63,001 bases of DNA from Opitutus sp. (GTDB taxonomy: Bacteria; Verrucomicrobiota; Verrucomicrobiia; Opitutales; Opitutaceae), in assembly GCA_013821985.1 (NCBI GenBank), contig PNJQ01000011.1:1-63001 (forward strand), read 5' to 3'. Shown piece by piece: positions 17,351 to 24,878 of the stretch. The notes under the pieces are model-generated. The model searched no databases. It saw only the letters and a program-made list of their open reading frames with translations, and was not told the DNA's origin. The position numbers and the translations under genes were made by a program. Every line of letters starts with the position of its first letter. Position 1 is the stretch's first letter.

Positions 17351-19162
17351 TTACTTCGCCCAGTTGTCTTTGAGCGAGATCGTGCGGTTGAAGATGGGCT
17401 GGCCGGGCTTCGTGTCCTTGGCATCAAGGGCGAAGTAGCCGAGGCGCTCGAATTGGAAACGCTCATGCGTCGTCGCGGTGGCGAGGGAGGTTTCGAGCTT
17501 GGCGGTCACGATTTCGAGCGAGCTTGGATTCACGACCTTGAGGAAATCTTCCTCCGCCGCGGGCTCGGCGACGGTGAAGAGCCGGTCGTAGAGGCGGACT
17601 TCGGCGTCGATGCATTTCACGGCGCTCACCCAGTGGATTGTGCCTTTCACTTTCTTGTCGGAGTTCGCCTCACCCTTGCGCGTGGTGAGATCGGCGGTGC
17701 AGCGCAGCTCGGTGACTTTGCCGGCCGCGTCCTTCACGATCTCGTCGAGCTTGATGATGCAGGCGTATTTCAGGCGGACTTCGCCGCCCGGTTTGAGGCG
17801 GAAATATTTCGGTGGCGGAACCTCGGCGAAGTCGTCGGACTCGATGAAAATTTCGCGCGTGAGGGAAATCTTGCGCGTGGTCGGCGTCTCGTCCTGCGGA
17901 TTGTTCGTCGCGTCGCAGAGGATGACTTCGTCGGCGGGGAGGTTCGTGAGCACGACCTTGATCGGCTTGAGCACGGCAAGGCGGCGCAGGGCGACGGTGT
18001 TGAGGTGATTGCGGACGACGTTTTCGAAAACGGCGGCTTCGGTGAGCGAGTCGAACCGCGTGACGCCGACGCTGGTGACGAACTCGCGCAGGGCGGCCGC
18101 GGGGATGCCGCGGCGGCGCAGGCCGGAGATAGTGGGCATGCGCGGATCGTCCCAAGCGGTGACGACCTTCTCGTTGACGAGCGTCAGGAGCTTGCGCTTC
18201 GAGACGAGCGTGTAGGCGAGGTTGAGCTTCGCGAATTCGTATTGGTGCGGGAGCGGGCGGGGGAGCTCGAGCGCCTCGAGGATCCAGTCGTAGAGCGCAC
18301 GGTGCACCTCAAACTCGAGCGTGCAGATGCTGTGCGTGATGCCTTCGAGATAATCGCTCAGACAGTGCGCGTAATCGTAGAGCGGGTAGATCGGCCAGCC
18401 GGCGCCGGCGTGGTGATGCGCGACGTGGCGAATGCGGTAGAGGAGCGGGTCGCGCAGCCAGATGTTGGGCGACGCCATGTCGATCTTTGCGCGCAGCGTG
18501 CGGGCGCCGTCGGGGAACTCGCCGGCGCGCATGCGCTTGAAGAGATCGAGATTCTCTTCAACGGAGCGGTTGCGGAACGGCGAGTCCTTGCCGGGTTTTT
18601 CCGGTGAGCCGCGGTATTCCTCGGTTTCCTTCGGCGTCAGATCGCAGACGTAGGCCTTGCCGCGTTTGATGAGCTCGAGCGCGTAGAGGTAGAGCTGCTC
18701 GAAATAGTCGGACGCGGAGAAGGGCTCCGCGAGATGGCCGGAGACGTGCGAAGCGATCTGCGCGGAAGGGACGGGCGCGAGGTAGAAATCGGGTTTGCCG
18801 TCGATGGTGTGCGCGGCGGGTTTGGCGCCCTTCGCCTTGAAGCCGAGGACGTGGTCGGCCCAGCCGTCGATCAGCCACTTCACGTCGGCGATGATGGACT
18901 CGACGTATTCGACGTCTTCCTTGACGGGGTTGGTGTCGTCGAAGCGAAGGTTGCACTGGCCGTTGTTTTCGCGGGCGATGCCGAAGTTCAGGCAGATCGA
19001 CTTCGCGTGGCCGATGTGCAAATAGCCGTTCGGCTCGGGTGGGAAGCGCGTGACGATCTTCTGGTAACGCTTTTCGGCGAGATGCTGCGCGACGATATCG
19101 CGGATAAAATCAGTCGGTGCGGGCGCAGGCGCGGCGGAAGGATTCGTCGTCTCGGCGGACAT
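17351..19162 (-). CDS. glnS: Glutaminyl-tRNA synthetase
   Basis: GlnS charges tRNA(Gln) directly. The 603-residue product has FPPEPNGYLHIGHAKSICLN near residue 41 (HIGH motif), NLRFDDTNPVKEDVEY, and the VSKRKLL signature loop near 295, followed by the beta-barrel anticodon domains. It is about 50 residues longer than the E. coli enzyme, partly through an Ala/Pro-rich N-terminus. Its presence alongside gltX means Gln-tRNA need not depend on GatCAB. It is divergent from the MazF-type toxin-antitoxin operon. Confidence 0.95.
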   Translation of the reverse strand: MSAETTNPSAAPAPAPTDFIRDIVAQHLAEKRYQKIVTRFPPEPNGYLHIGHAKSICLNFGIARENNGQCNLRFDDTNPVKEDVEYVESIIADVKWLIDGWADHVLGFKAKGAKPAAHTIDGKPDFYLAPVPSAQIASHVSGHLAEPFSASDYFEQLYLYALELIKRGKAYVCDLTPKETEEYRGSPEKPGKDSPFRNRSVEENLDLFKRMRAGEFPDGARTLRAKIDMASPNIWLRDPLLYRIRHVAHHHAGAGWPIYPLYDYAHCLSDYLEGITHSICTLEFEVHRALYDWILEALELPRPLPHQYEFAKLNLAYTLVSKRKLLTLVNEKVVTAWDDPRMPTISGLRRRGIPAAALREFVTSVGVTRFDSLTEAAVFENVVRNHLNTVALRRLAVLKPIKVVLTNLPADEVILCDATNNPQDETPTTRKISLTREIFIESDDFAEVPPPKYFRLKPGGEVRLKYACIIKLDEIVKDAAGKVTELRCTADLTTRKGEANSDKKVKGTIHWVSAVKCIDAEVRLYDRLFTVAEPAAEEDFLKVVNPSSLEIVTAKLETSLATATTHERFQFERLGYFALDAKDTKPGQPIFNRTISLKDNWAK

Positions 19163-19238
19163 AAGCGGTCAAGTTGCGCAGGGGACCGACGCATGGCAAG
19201 GGCGGGGTTGGCGGAAAGCGGAGACAATCCAAACTTGC

Positions 19239-19255
19239 AACACAGTGTGTTACAC
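19239..19255. promoter_or_regulatory. Overlapping palindromes upstream of the antitoxin gene, candidate operator
   Basis: AACACAGTGTGTT (19239-19251) is a perfect 13-base palindrome, and GTGTTACAC (19247-19255) is a second palindrome overlapping it. They end 15 bases before the antitoxin ATG. Toxin-antitoxin operons are normally autorepressed through such sites; this one is inferred, not shown. Confidence 0.5.
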
Positions 19256-19270
19256 GCATTGTCCGTTGCC

Positions 19271-19525
19271 ATGTCCGCGTCGAAGACCACCAGCGTTCGC
19301 CTGCCGCCGCACCTGAGTCGCGAACTTGCTCGCCGGGCGCGCGCGACGAAGCGCGGCAAAAATTGGGTGATCAAGGAAGCACTGGAGCAGTATTTGCTCG
19401 GCAGCGCCAACGACCGGCTGCGGGACGAGGCGCGCCGACAATCCTTGCTCGTGAGCAAGCACCCTAACCCTGACGAAGCGGCTTGGCTCGACCGAGTGGA
19501 GGATATTCCGGAATGGAAGGCGTGA
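19271..19525 (+). CDS. Ribbon-helix-helix antitoxin of a MazF-type pair
   Basis: The 84-residue product begins TTSVRLPPHLSRELARRARA, a typical RHH beta strand and first helix, followed by KNWVIKEALEQYL (second helix). The acidic C-terminus DEAAWLDRVEDIPEWKA would bind and neutralise the toxin. The last 13 bases overlap the toxin gene, as is usual for such pairs. ATG 19271 follows the candidate operator directly. It would repress its own operon and block the ribonuclease. The pair lies at the left end of the accessory cluster downstream of ppaC. Confidence 0.85.
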   Translation: MSASKTTSVRLPPHLSRELARRARATKRGKNWVIKEALEQYLLGSANDRLRDEARRQSLLVSKHPNPDEAAWLDRVEDIPEWKA

Positions 19526-19875
19526 ACTGGCGGCGCGGCGACATCGTGAGCTGCGCAGTGCCGGGAGAGTTCGGGGGTCGTCCACGTCCGGCGGTGGTCG
19601 TGCAATCCGATTTGTTTAATCCAACCCATTCCAGCGTCACGCTGTGCCCGCTCACAACTTACGAACGCGCCGTTCCACTATTTCGCGTTTCGATCAAAAA
19701 GAGTGCGGATAACGGGCTGCGGGAGAATTCGCAGATCATGATCGACAAGATTTCGACTGTCGGCGGCAGCCGGATCGGCGCGGTCATCGGCCGTTTGGAT
19801 GAACAGGATTTGACCCGCCTCGACGAAGCACTCCGGCTTTGGCTTGGACTGAGTTCTGAATCCGGGGGCGGCTAA
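19513..19875 (+). CDS. MazF/PemK-type endoribonuclease toxin
   Basis: The 120-residue product shows the PemK/MazF core: NWRRGDIVSCAVPGEFGGRP, RPAVVVQSDLFN, SSVTLCPLTT, then ENSQIMIDKISTVGGSRIG with the conserved Asp-Lys segment. Such toxins cut mRNA at short motifs. ATG 19513 is used because it gives the family N-terminus and overlaps the antitoxin end. Downstream, at 19953-20022, lies a diverged copy of the ppaC 3' end, which may mark the boundary of this module. Confidence 0.88.
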   Translation: MEGVNWRRGDIVSCAVPGEFGGRPRPAVVVQSDLFNPTHSSVTLCPLTTYERAVPLFRVSIKKSADNGLRENSQIMIDKISTVGGSRIGAVIGRLDEQDLTRLDEALRLWLGLSSESGGG

Positions 19876-19952
19876 CCTGCGGTGCGCACCGTGTAGCTGA
19901 GCGGTCACCTACCCAGAAACTGCGAAAATATCACCGCAGCATTTCCCCCCGA

Positions 19953-20022
19953 CAGTCCCCGTCAGCTCGGGGATGAGTTGCTTCTTGCGCGTGACCACGC
20001 TCGGAACGTCGAAGAATTTCGT
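19953..20022 (-). repeat. Diverged copy of the ppaC 3' end (copy C)
   Basis: Read on the minus strand this encodes KFFDVPSVVTRKKQLIPELT, matching EIFDLPGVVSRKKQLIPYLT of ppaC (22114-23853). The DNA core CGCGCAAGAAGCA-CTCATCCCC is nearly identical. Homology stops before the ppaC stop codon. It is not a gene by itself, and it separates the MazF module from the next one. Confidence 0.75.
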
Positions 20023-20090
20023 GGTCCCCGCGGACACCGGCGGGCGAGGACGCAGGGGAATTCCTGGACGCGACAGCAGGTTCACCATCG

Positions 20091-20816
20091 TCACTTGCCG
20101 CTGAGAATCTCCGATGGGAAGAAGTCGCGCTCGAAAGCTTCGCGCTTCAACTGGCTTGTGGAGCTGATGCGCATTCCGAACAGGCCGGCGCGCTGAAAGT
20201 CGCTCCGGAATACCACGTAGTCCGAATAGACGGGCGAACTGGCTTTCTCGATCCGGACGTCGAAAATCGTATCGAACTCCCCAAAATAGGCGAACAGCGC
20301 AGCAAAGCGCTTTCCCATCGCTCGCTCGGCGAAATTCGGGAAGGCGTCCGGGCCCACAATGGACGCAACAGCAGTGTAGGTGGCCTCTTTCAACGAAGCG
20401 AGTTCGCGCCCGCATTCTTGAATTCCAACTGAGAATCCGTTGACGTCGCGCGACACGACGCCGCGCTCGATCAGCAATGCGTAAACCTGACGCCGTGATT
20501 CGCCGAGCACGATTTCCAGTGCCGCGATCTGCTCGTCGGAAAATCCCACGACATCCGAAGGAGCAAAGAAGGACGACAACGAGATGAATTCGTGCAGTTC
20601 CTTACGAGGCGTGGATCGAGCTTGGCTGGAAGAATTCACTTTTGGACCCAGCCCGTTCGTCTTGGTGGTCCGCACCGCCTGCTGGGCACGTTCCTCAATT
20701 ATTCGGGCCGCCTCTGCTACCTTGGGAGACGGGCGGCCAAGACTAACGCGGTTCCAAAGCAGGAGCAGCGTGCCGAGCAGCAGCAATATTACCGCGATCT
20801 TGAGGATCGAGCGCAT
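20091..20816 (-). CDS. Membrane-anchored protein of unknown function in the ppaC-downstream cluster
   Basis: The 241-residue product begins with a single transmembrane or signal-anchor segment, KIAVILLLLGTLLLLW (about 6-21). A Pro/Ser-rich stretch and a predominantly alpha-helical domain (about 85-240) follow, with SLSSFFAPSDVVGFSDEQIA and FERDFFPSEILSGK. I recognise no family. ATG 20816 overlaps by one base the stop codon of an in-frame ppaC 3'-end fragment (TGATG), so this start is set directly by the repeat. It has diverged ppaC ends on both sides and looks like an inserted cassette. Confidence 0.65.
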   Translation of the reverse strand: MRSILKIAVILLLLGTLLLLWNRVSLGRPSPKVAEAARIIEERAQQAVRTTKTNGLGPKVNSSSQARSTPRKELHEFISLSSFFAPSDVVGFSDEQIAALEIVLGESRRQVYALLIERGVVSRDVNGFSVGIQECGRELASLKEATYTAVASIVGPDAFPNFAERAMGKRFAALFAYFGEFDTIFDVRIEKASSPVYSDYVVFRSDFQRAGLFGMRISSTSQLKREAFERDFFPSEILSGK

Positions 20817-20878
20817 CAGCCGCGCATTTCCCGCAGCAACCCGGTGAGGTAGGGGATGGGTTGTTTCTTGCCAGAGAC
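20816..20878 (-). repeat. Diverged copy of the ppaC 3' end including stop codon (copy B)
   Basis: On the minus strand it reads GVSGKKQPIPYLTGLLREMR then Gly and stop, against GVVSRKKQLIPYLTGLLREM, Arg, Gly and stop in ppaC. The first 34 bases from the end (CGCAT-TC-CGCAGCA...) match the true ppaC end at 29 positions. The stop codon overlaps the start of the 241-residue gene. No upstream part of ppaC is present. Confidence 0.85.
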
Positions 20879-20996
20879 GCCCTCGTGCCCGACGTCGGCG
20901 CAACGCAAGAGTTCGTCGTCTGGGCGGACATCAGCAATCTTGCGCGGGCCGGCGATGCAACGTCGATTGCGGTTCATTGCATTTTATGGCCACTAG

Positions 20997-21257
20997 TCAG
21001 GAGGCGTCTTCGATTTCGATAATACGCACTTCGCGAACTGCGTCGTCGATCCAATAAGCAAAAACGTAGTCGTCAACCGCGAGGTAATCGATGGCGCGCC
21101 CGGAGTCGTCGGGCAGGCGGTAATCGCTGCGAATATGCGGACGGGCGGAGAGCTGATGGGCGAGGGCGAGAACGCGCTGTTGGCGGCGCCGGGGCAATCG
21201 CAACAGGGCTTCGGTCGCCGCTTCAGAAAAAACGGGCAGGTATACTTTCTCAGGCAC
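20997..21257 (-). CDS. RelE/ParE-family toxin
   Basis: The 86-residue product has the ParE/RelE pattern: YLPVFSEAATEALLRLPRRR, then LALAHQLSARPHIRSDYRLP, and the closing strands YVFAYWIDDAVREVRIIEIE. RelE proteins cut mRNA on the ribosome, while ParE poisons gyrase; the sequence does not decide between them. It overlaps the upstream antitoxin gene by eight bases and ends a few bases after the preceding spacer. It belongs to the module between copy B of the ppaC end and the inverted copy at 21496. Confidence 0.75.
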   Translation of the reverse strand: MPEKVYLPVFSEAATEALLRLPRRRQQRVLALAHQLSARPHIRSDYRLPDDSGRAIDYLAVDDYVFAYWIDDAVREVRIIEIEDAS

Positions 21258-21447
21258 GCGCCGTCATCCGCCGCTTCAATTCAGAAACCGACACTTTCTT
21301 CCCGGCATCCATTTCGCGCATGCGGCGGGACGCTTCTTTCTTCCACTCGGGTCGCTCGTGACGAAGACGAATGAGATAAGCGTTCAGTTCGCGCCGCTCG
21401 CGCAAGGAGAGGCGGGAAATTTCCTGCTTCAACTGGAGCATCGTCAT
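21250..21447 (-). CDS. Small antitoxin of the RelE/ParE-type pair
   Basis: The 65-residue, highly charged helical protein (LKQEISRLSLRERRELNAYL, then RMREMDAGKKVSVSELKRRM) precedes the toxin and overlaps it by eight bases. This matches small antitoxins that partner RelE/ParE toxins. ATG 21447 is the outer start; ATG 21441 (MLQLKQ) is also possible. The call rests mainly on size, charge and gene order. Confidence 0.7.
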   Translation of the reverse strand: MTMLQLKQEISRLSLRERRELNAYLIRLRHERPEWKKEASRRMREMDAGKKVSVSELKRRMTARA

Positions 21448-21495
21448 GCGTCTAGGGTTGCCACACCCGAACGCGGGTCAAGGCGGGTTTTAATT

Positions 21496-21527
21496 GTAGA
21501 CCAAGACGTCTTCGACCTCCCGGGCGT
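21496..21527 (+). repeat. Inverted fragment of the ppaC 3' region (copy D)
   Basis: On the plus strand it encodes VDQDVFDLPGV against VEQDEIFDLPGV in ppaC, which is on the minus strand. The DNA matches at 29 of 32 aligned bases with one missing codon. The orientation is opposite to ppaC and copies B and C. The rest of the 115-base gap has no gene. Confidence 0.65.
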
Positions 21528-21562
21528 CTGCATGCGTCGGGACGCAACGGCGGTTTTGACTA

Positions 21563-22057
21563 CTAAGGACGAATCTGTTGGCCGCGCAGCTCCGCAAGCT
21601 TCGACTTCTTCACGGTATAAAATTTCGCTCGGTGCACTTCGCCCGTGGTTAAGCGAATGGAGATAAGTTCCTCTGCCTTCAAGGATTCGAAAAAGCCGTC
21701 CAGCGAGGAGGTCGTAACGCGCTCTTCGATTCGCCGCGATTGCCCTTCCTCAAGCGCGATGGGGTCGTTGCCTTGAGAATCAAACAGGACAAATCGTGCT
21801 CCTGCCTGTTTTTCAGATGAACTATCGAGGAATATTTCGGCGATGCGCGCAACACGTCTTCCGCGGTTCACGATGTCAACTTGCAAGCTGTAACATTCGG
21901 TAGGTATCAGCAGGTTGGAAGATATCGCCATTGAGGCAGAGATCTTGATCTGTGCGCGGTCTGTTCTATGTGCAGCCCATTGGAGCGCGAGCGCAGCAGT
22001 CCCAGTGATCGCGCCGTATCCGGCGATCGAGAGAGTTATGATTTCCGCCGCTGTCAT
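21563..22057 (-). CDS. Membrane-anchored protein of unknown function next to ppaC
   Basis: The 164-residue product starts with one hydrophobic helix (IITLSIAGYGAITGTAALAL, about 5-25). A beta-rich domain follows: CYSLQVDIVNRGRRVARIAE, ARFVLFDSQGN, SIRLTTGEVHRAKFYTVKKS. This looks like a small immunoglobulin-like or C2-like sandwich outside or at the membrane, with no recognised family. The DNA is visibly more AT-rich than nearby core genes, consistent with import. It begins 57 bases after the ppaC stop and lies between the true ppaC end and its inverted fragment. Confidence 0.6.
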   Translation of the reverse strand: MTAAEIITLSIAGYGAITGTAALALQWAAHRTDRAQIKISASMAISSNLLIPTECYSLQVDIVNRGRRVARIAEIFLDSSSEKQAGARFVLFDSQGNDPIALEEGQSRRIEERVTTSSLDGFFESLKAEELISIRLTTGEVHRAKFYTVKKSKLAELRGQQIRP

Positions 22058-22113
22058 TCGCTATCCACCGGTATCAGCCGAGAGAAGGCGCACAATGAAA
22101 AGTTTACTGTTTG

Positions 22114-23853
22114 TCACCCCCGCATCTCGCGCAGCAGTCCGGTTAGGTAGGGGATGAGCTGCTTCTTGCGCGAGACAACGCCGGGGAGGTCGAAGATTTC
22201 GTCTTGTTCGACGTGGGCGTAGGAGATTTTGCGGATGAAATCGGCGTCGCCTTTCACGAGGAGGAGCGAGTTCTGTGTGTTAATGTCAGTGATGAGCAAC
22301 GCGGCGAAGAGAAGCTTTTCCGTTTCGCGCAGCTCGCCGAGGGCGGCGGTGATTTCCTTCGCGTGGGCCCAGAAGTTGTCGAAGCCGAGTTCCTCGACCT
22401 GCGAGACGGCGAAGCGGACGTTCTCCTCGTCGTAGATTTTGAAATCCGAGCGCACGACCTTCGCGGGCGCGTTGGCGAGGATGACGGAGCCGGAGCTGAA
22501 GATAAGTTCGGCGAGCGCCTTGGCCTTGATGTCGGCGTGCGTCTCGAGCCAGGCGAGCGTGTCGGCGTCCTTGGCGGTGGAGGTCGGGCTTTGGAGAAGG
22601 AGCGTGTCGGAGATGAGGCCGGACATCATCAAGCCGGCGAGATCGGCGGTGGGCTTGAGATTATGGCGGCGGAACAGGTCCGCGATGATCGTGCACGTGG
22701 AGCCGACGGGCTCGTTGAGGAACAGGATCGGTTGTTGCGTGGCGACGGGGCCGAGGCGGTGGTGGTCGATGATCTCGGTGATCGTGACTTCGTCGGCGCC
22801 GGGGACGGCCTGCGTGAGCTCGTTGTGATCGACGAGCACGAGGCGCGTCGGGACGGGCTTGAGGATGTCGGACTTCGTGAGGATGCCGGCGAGGCGGCCG
22901 TTGTCGCCGAGGACGAGGTAGGCGGGGATCATCGACGTGCCGATCTTACGGCGGACATCGGAGAGGCGCGCGTCGGCGTTCACGGTCGTGAATTTCGCGT
23001 CGATCAGCGGCGACAGGCGGCCGGCGGTGCGGATGAGCCAGGCGGTCGTCGCGGTGTCGTAGGGGCTGATGAACAAACTCACGCCGCGCTCGCGCGCCGC
23101 GTCGGAGATGACTTTGTGCACCGGGCGTCCGCCGGAAATCACGAGCGAGCGCACGCCGAGTTCGATGGATTTTTGCTGCACGTCGGAGCGATCGCCCACG
23201 ACGATGATGGATTTTTCAGCCGGGATGCCCTCGGCCTGCGAGAGGCGCCAGAACGAGCCGGTGTCCATTGCGCCGATGCGCACGAAGAGTTCTTCGACCC
23301 TGTCGGGCTCGGCGCCGAGGTGGACGACTTCGGCGCGCAGCGTGCGGGCGACGGAATTGAGGTCGGTGTTGACCAGCCGCATGCGCTTCGGTTCGGCGAT
23401 CTGCGGCATGAACGCGTGCGCGAGCTGCGCAGCGGTGACGGTGCCAATGAGTTTTTGCGCGGCGTCGAGCACGGGGACCACGCGGTGGCCGAAACGGTCG
23501 ATGAACTCCAGCGCCTCGGCGCACGTCGCGCTTTCGGTGACGCTGTGGACTTCGCGCGCCATGACATCATGCACGCGCGGCCAGACATCGCTCAGGTAAA
23601 GCGGCAAGGGCGTGTGGAAGCGCGCAAGGATGGCGTCGATGCGGGCGTTGGAGTTGCCGCAGCGCGCGGCGACGTAGCCGGTTTCGCCACGGGCTTCCTT
23701 GTAGGCGGCGTAGGCGATCGCGGAGCAGATCGAGTCGGCGTCGGGATTCTTGTGGCCGATGACGAAGGTGGGCGGGACGCCGGGTGAAAAGGGAGTGGCG
23801 GTGGGCACGGGAGAAGAGAAAGGTTCGAGAAATGAGTTGTGAGGTCGGACCAT
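22114..23853 (-). CDS. ppaC: Manganese-dependent inorganic pyrophosphatase with CBS and DRTGG domains
   Basis: Family II pyrophosphatases hydrolyse PPi to phosphate; CBS-containing forms are tuned by adenine nucleotides. The 579-residue product has FVIGHKNPDADSICSAIAYA (DHH metal motif) near residue 30 and a CBS domain around 95-150. A DRTGG-like domain (about 190-300) and a second CBS part follow. Then come LVLVDHNE and EIIDHHRLGPV (metal ligands) and a DHHA2 domain ending SRKKQLIPYLTGLLREMR. This last segment is the one duplicated at 19953, 20816 and 21496. ATG 23853 is the only upstream start; the first 28 residues are not conserved-looking. Confidence 0.93.
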   Translation of the reverse strand: MVRPHNSFLEPFSSPVPTATPFSPGVPPTFVIGHKNPDADSICSAIAYAAYKEARGETGYVAARCGNSNARIDAILARFHTPLPLYLSDVWPRVHDVMAREVHSVTESATCAEALEFIDRFGHRVVPVLDAAQKLIGTVTAAQLAHAFMPQIAEPKRMRLVNTDLNSVARTLRAEVVHLGAEPDRVEELFVRIGAMDTGSFWRLSQAEGIPAEKSIIVVGDRSDVQQKSIELGVRSLVISGGRPVHKVISDAARERGVSLFISPYDTATTAWLIRTAGRLSPLIDAKFTTVNADARLSDVRRKIGTSMIPAYLVLGDNGRLAGILTKSDILKPVPTRLVLVDHNELTQAVPGADEVTITEIIDHHRLGPVATQQPILFLNEPVGSTCTIIADLFRRHNLKPTADLAGLMMSGLISDTLLLQSPTSTAKDADTLAWLETHADIKAKALAELIFSSGSVILANAPAKVVRSDFKIYDEENVRFAVSQVEELGFDNFWAHAKEITAALGELRETEKLLFAALLITDINTQNSLLLVKGDADFIRKISYAHVEQDEIFDLPGVVSRKKQLIPYLTGLLREMRG

Positions 23854-23946
23854 CCGCGCTCGGAGGTCGCGTGCTACCTCGAGGGCAGCGCGCGACGGGT
23901 TTCAGGGCGGGGCAAGGACGTTAGGGCGCTCTGACAGCGGGGAAAG

Positions 23947-23985
23947 AAAAAAGCCCGGCCTGGGTGGGCCGGGCTTTTTCTTTTT
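23947..23985. terminator. Bidirectional terminator
   Basis: AAGCCCGGCC (23951-23960) and GGCCGGGCTT (23967-23976) pair around a 6-base loop, with an A-run on the left and TTTTTCTTTTT on the right. It ends the leftward pseudopilin transcript and insulates ppaC. Confidence 0.88.
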
Positions 23986-24024
23986 AGCCGAAAGCAATGG
24001 CGGGTCTGTGCTAACTAATCGTGT

Positions 24025-24813
24025 CTAAGGTGCGCGTTCAGCGGGTGTGCCGGCCAGGGAGCCGACGCCCGCCGGGGGGGACGCGTAAACACGTGGATTG
24101 CTTGCTGCGGTCGAACTGAAGGGCAGTGCCTGCAGCACGGAACTGCCTTTGCGGCCGTTATTCAGCGTGAGCTGACTAGCGGCTTCCTGGGTGTTGGGGT
24201 AGAACTGAACATTGCCACCCAGAAATGCGATGTGCCCGCCCGCGTCGCGATAGACGCCGTTTTCCGCGCTCCATGTGCCGGTGGCGAGCAGACCGCGCGT
24301 AAAGGCGACCGGGACGGTCGGTCCGTCGCTCATGCGGAGGCCGCCGACGAATTCGAAGCTGAGCACGCGATTGGTGGTGAAGCTCGCGTCGAGCACGGAT
24401 CGATTGGCCGGGCTGACGATGGCGGTCGGGTAGGCGCCGTTGAACTGCGGGTCGTTTTTGGCGAAATAGAAAGTCGGGTCCTGCAGAATGCCGCGCTGGG
24501 CAAGAATGCCGGCCCAGAGAAACGGCCCCTGGCCACCGGTGACGGGAGCGGGGGTTTGCGCCGCGATAAACTGCGGGTCAGGCAGGCGATCGTTGTTATC
24601 GGCGGCGTAGAGCTGGGCGGCTTTGACGATCTCGCGCAGGTTGTTCGCATCGACGGTGCGCTGGGCGGTTTCGCGGACTTTGCCGATGGTGGGGAAGATC
24701 AGCGCGGCCAGAATTCCGATGATGGCGATGACCGTCAGGAGCTCGATGAGCGTGAAGCCAGCGGCACTACGGCGAGTCAGGCGAACCATACGGGAATGCG
24801 TTAGGTGAGTCAT
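24025..24813 (-). CDS. Type II secretion/type IV pilus-like pseudopilin
   Basis: The 262-residue product has a short basic leader, then the class III signal GFTLIELLTVIAIIGILAAL near residue 19, with Glu at position 5 of the mature helix. The globular part shows QLYAADNNDRLPD and GVYRDAGGHIAFLGGNVQFY, the pattern of Planctomycetes/Verrucomicrobia G-type pseudopilins that often stand alone. No prepilin peptidase or secretion gene is nearby, so it would be processed and assembled by machinery encoded elsewhere. It is divergent from ilvE and is followed by a terminator. Confidence 0.88.
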   Translation of the reverse strand: MTHLTHSRMVRLTRRSAAGFTLIELLTVIAIIGILAALIFPTIGKVRETAQRTVDANNLREIVKAAQLYAADNNDRLPDPQFIAAQTPAPVTGGQGPFLWAGILAQRGILQDPTFYFAKNDPQFNGAYPTAIVSPANRSVLDASFTTNRVLSFEFVGGLRMSDGPTVPVAFTRGLLATGTWSAENGVYRDAGGHIAFLGGNVQFYPNTQEAASQLTLNNGRKGSSVLQALPFSSTAASNPRVYASPPAGVGSLAGTPAERAP

Positions 24814-24878
24814 AGGAGTTTAATACTTCAAGCCGATTCTCGCCTTTTGCACCCCGCTGCGCTTGGCTCCGAATTCGC

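Noticed and set aside
19163-22113. A prophage or integrative element with its own integrase
   Set aside because: No integrase, transposase, replication or structural phage gene is present among the frames; only small accessory genes are seen.
22204-23787. A 527-codon open frame on the plus strand
   Set aside because: It is the mirror frame of ppaC; its sequence is Gly/Asp/Arg repeats without motifs.
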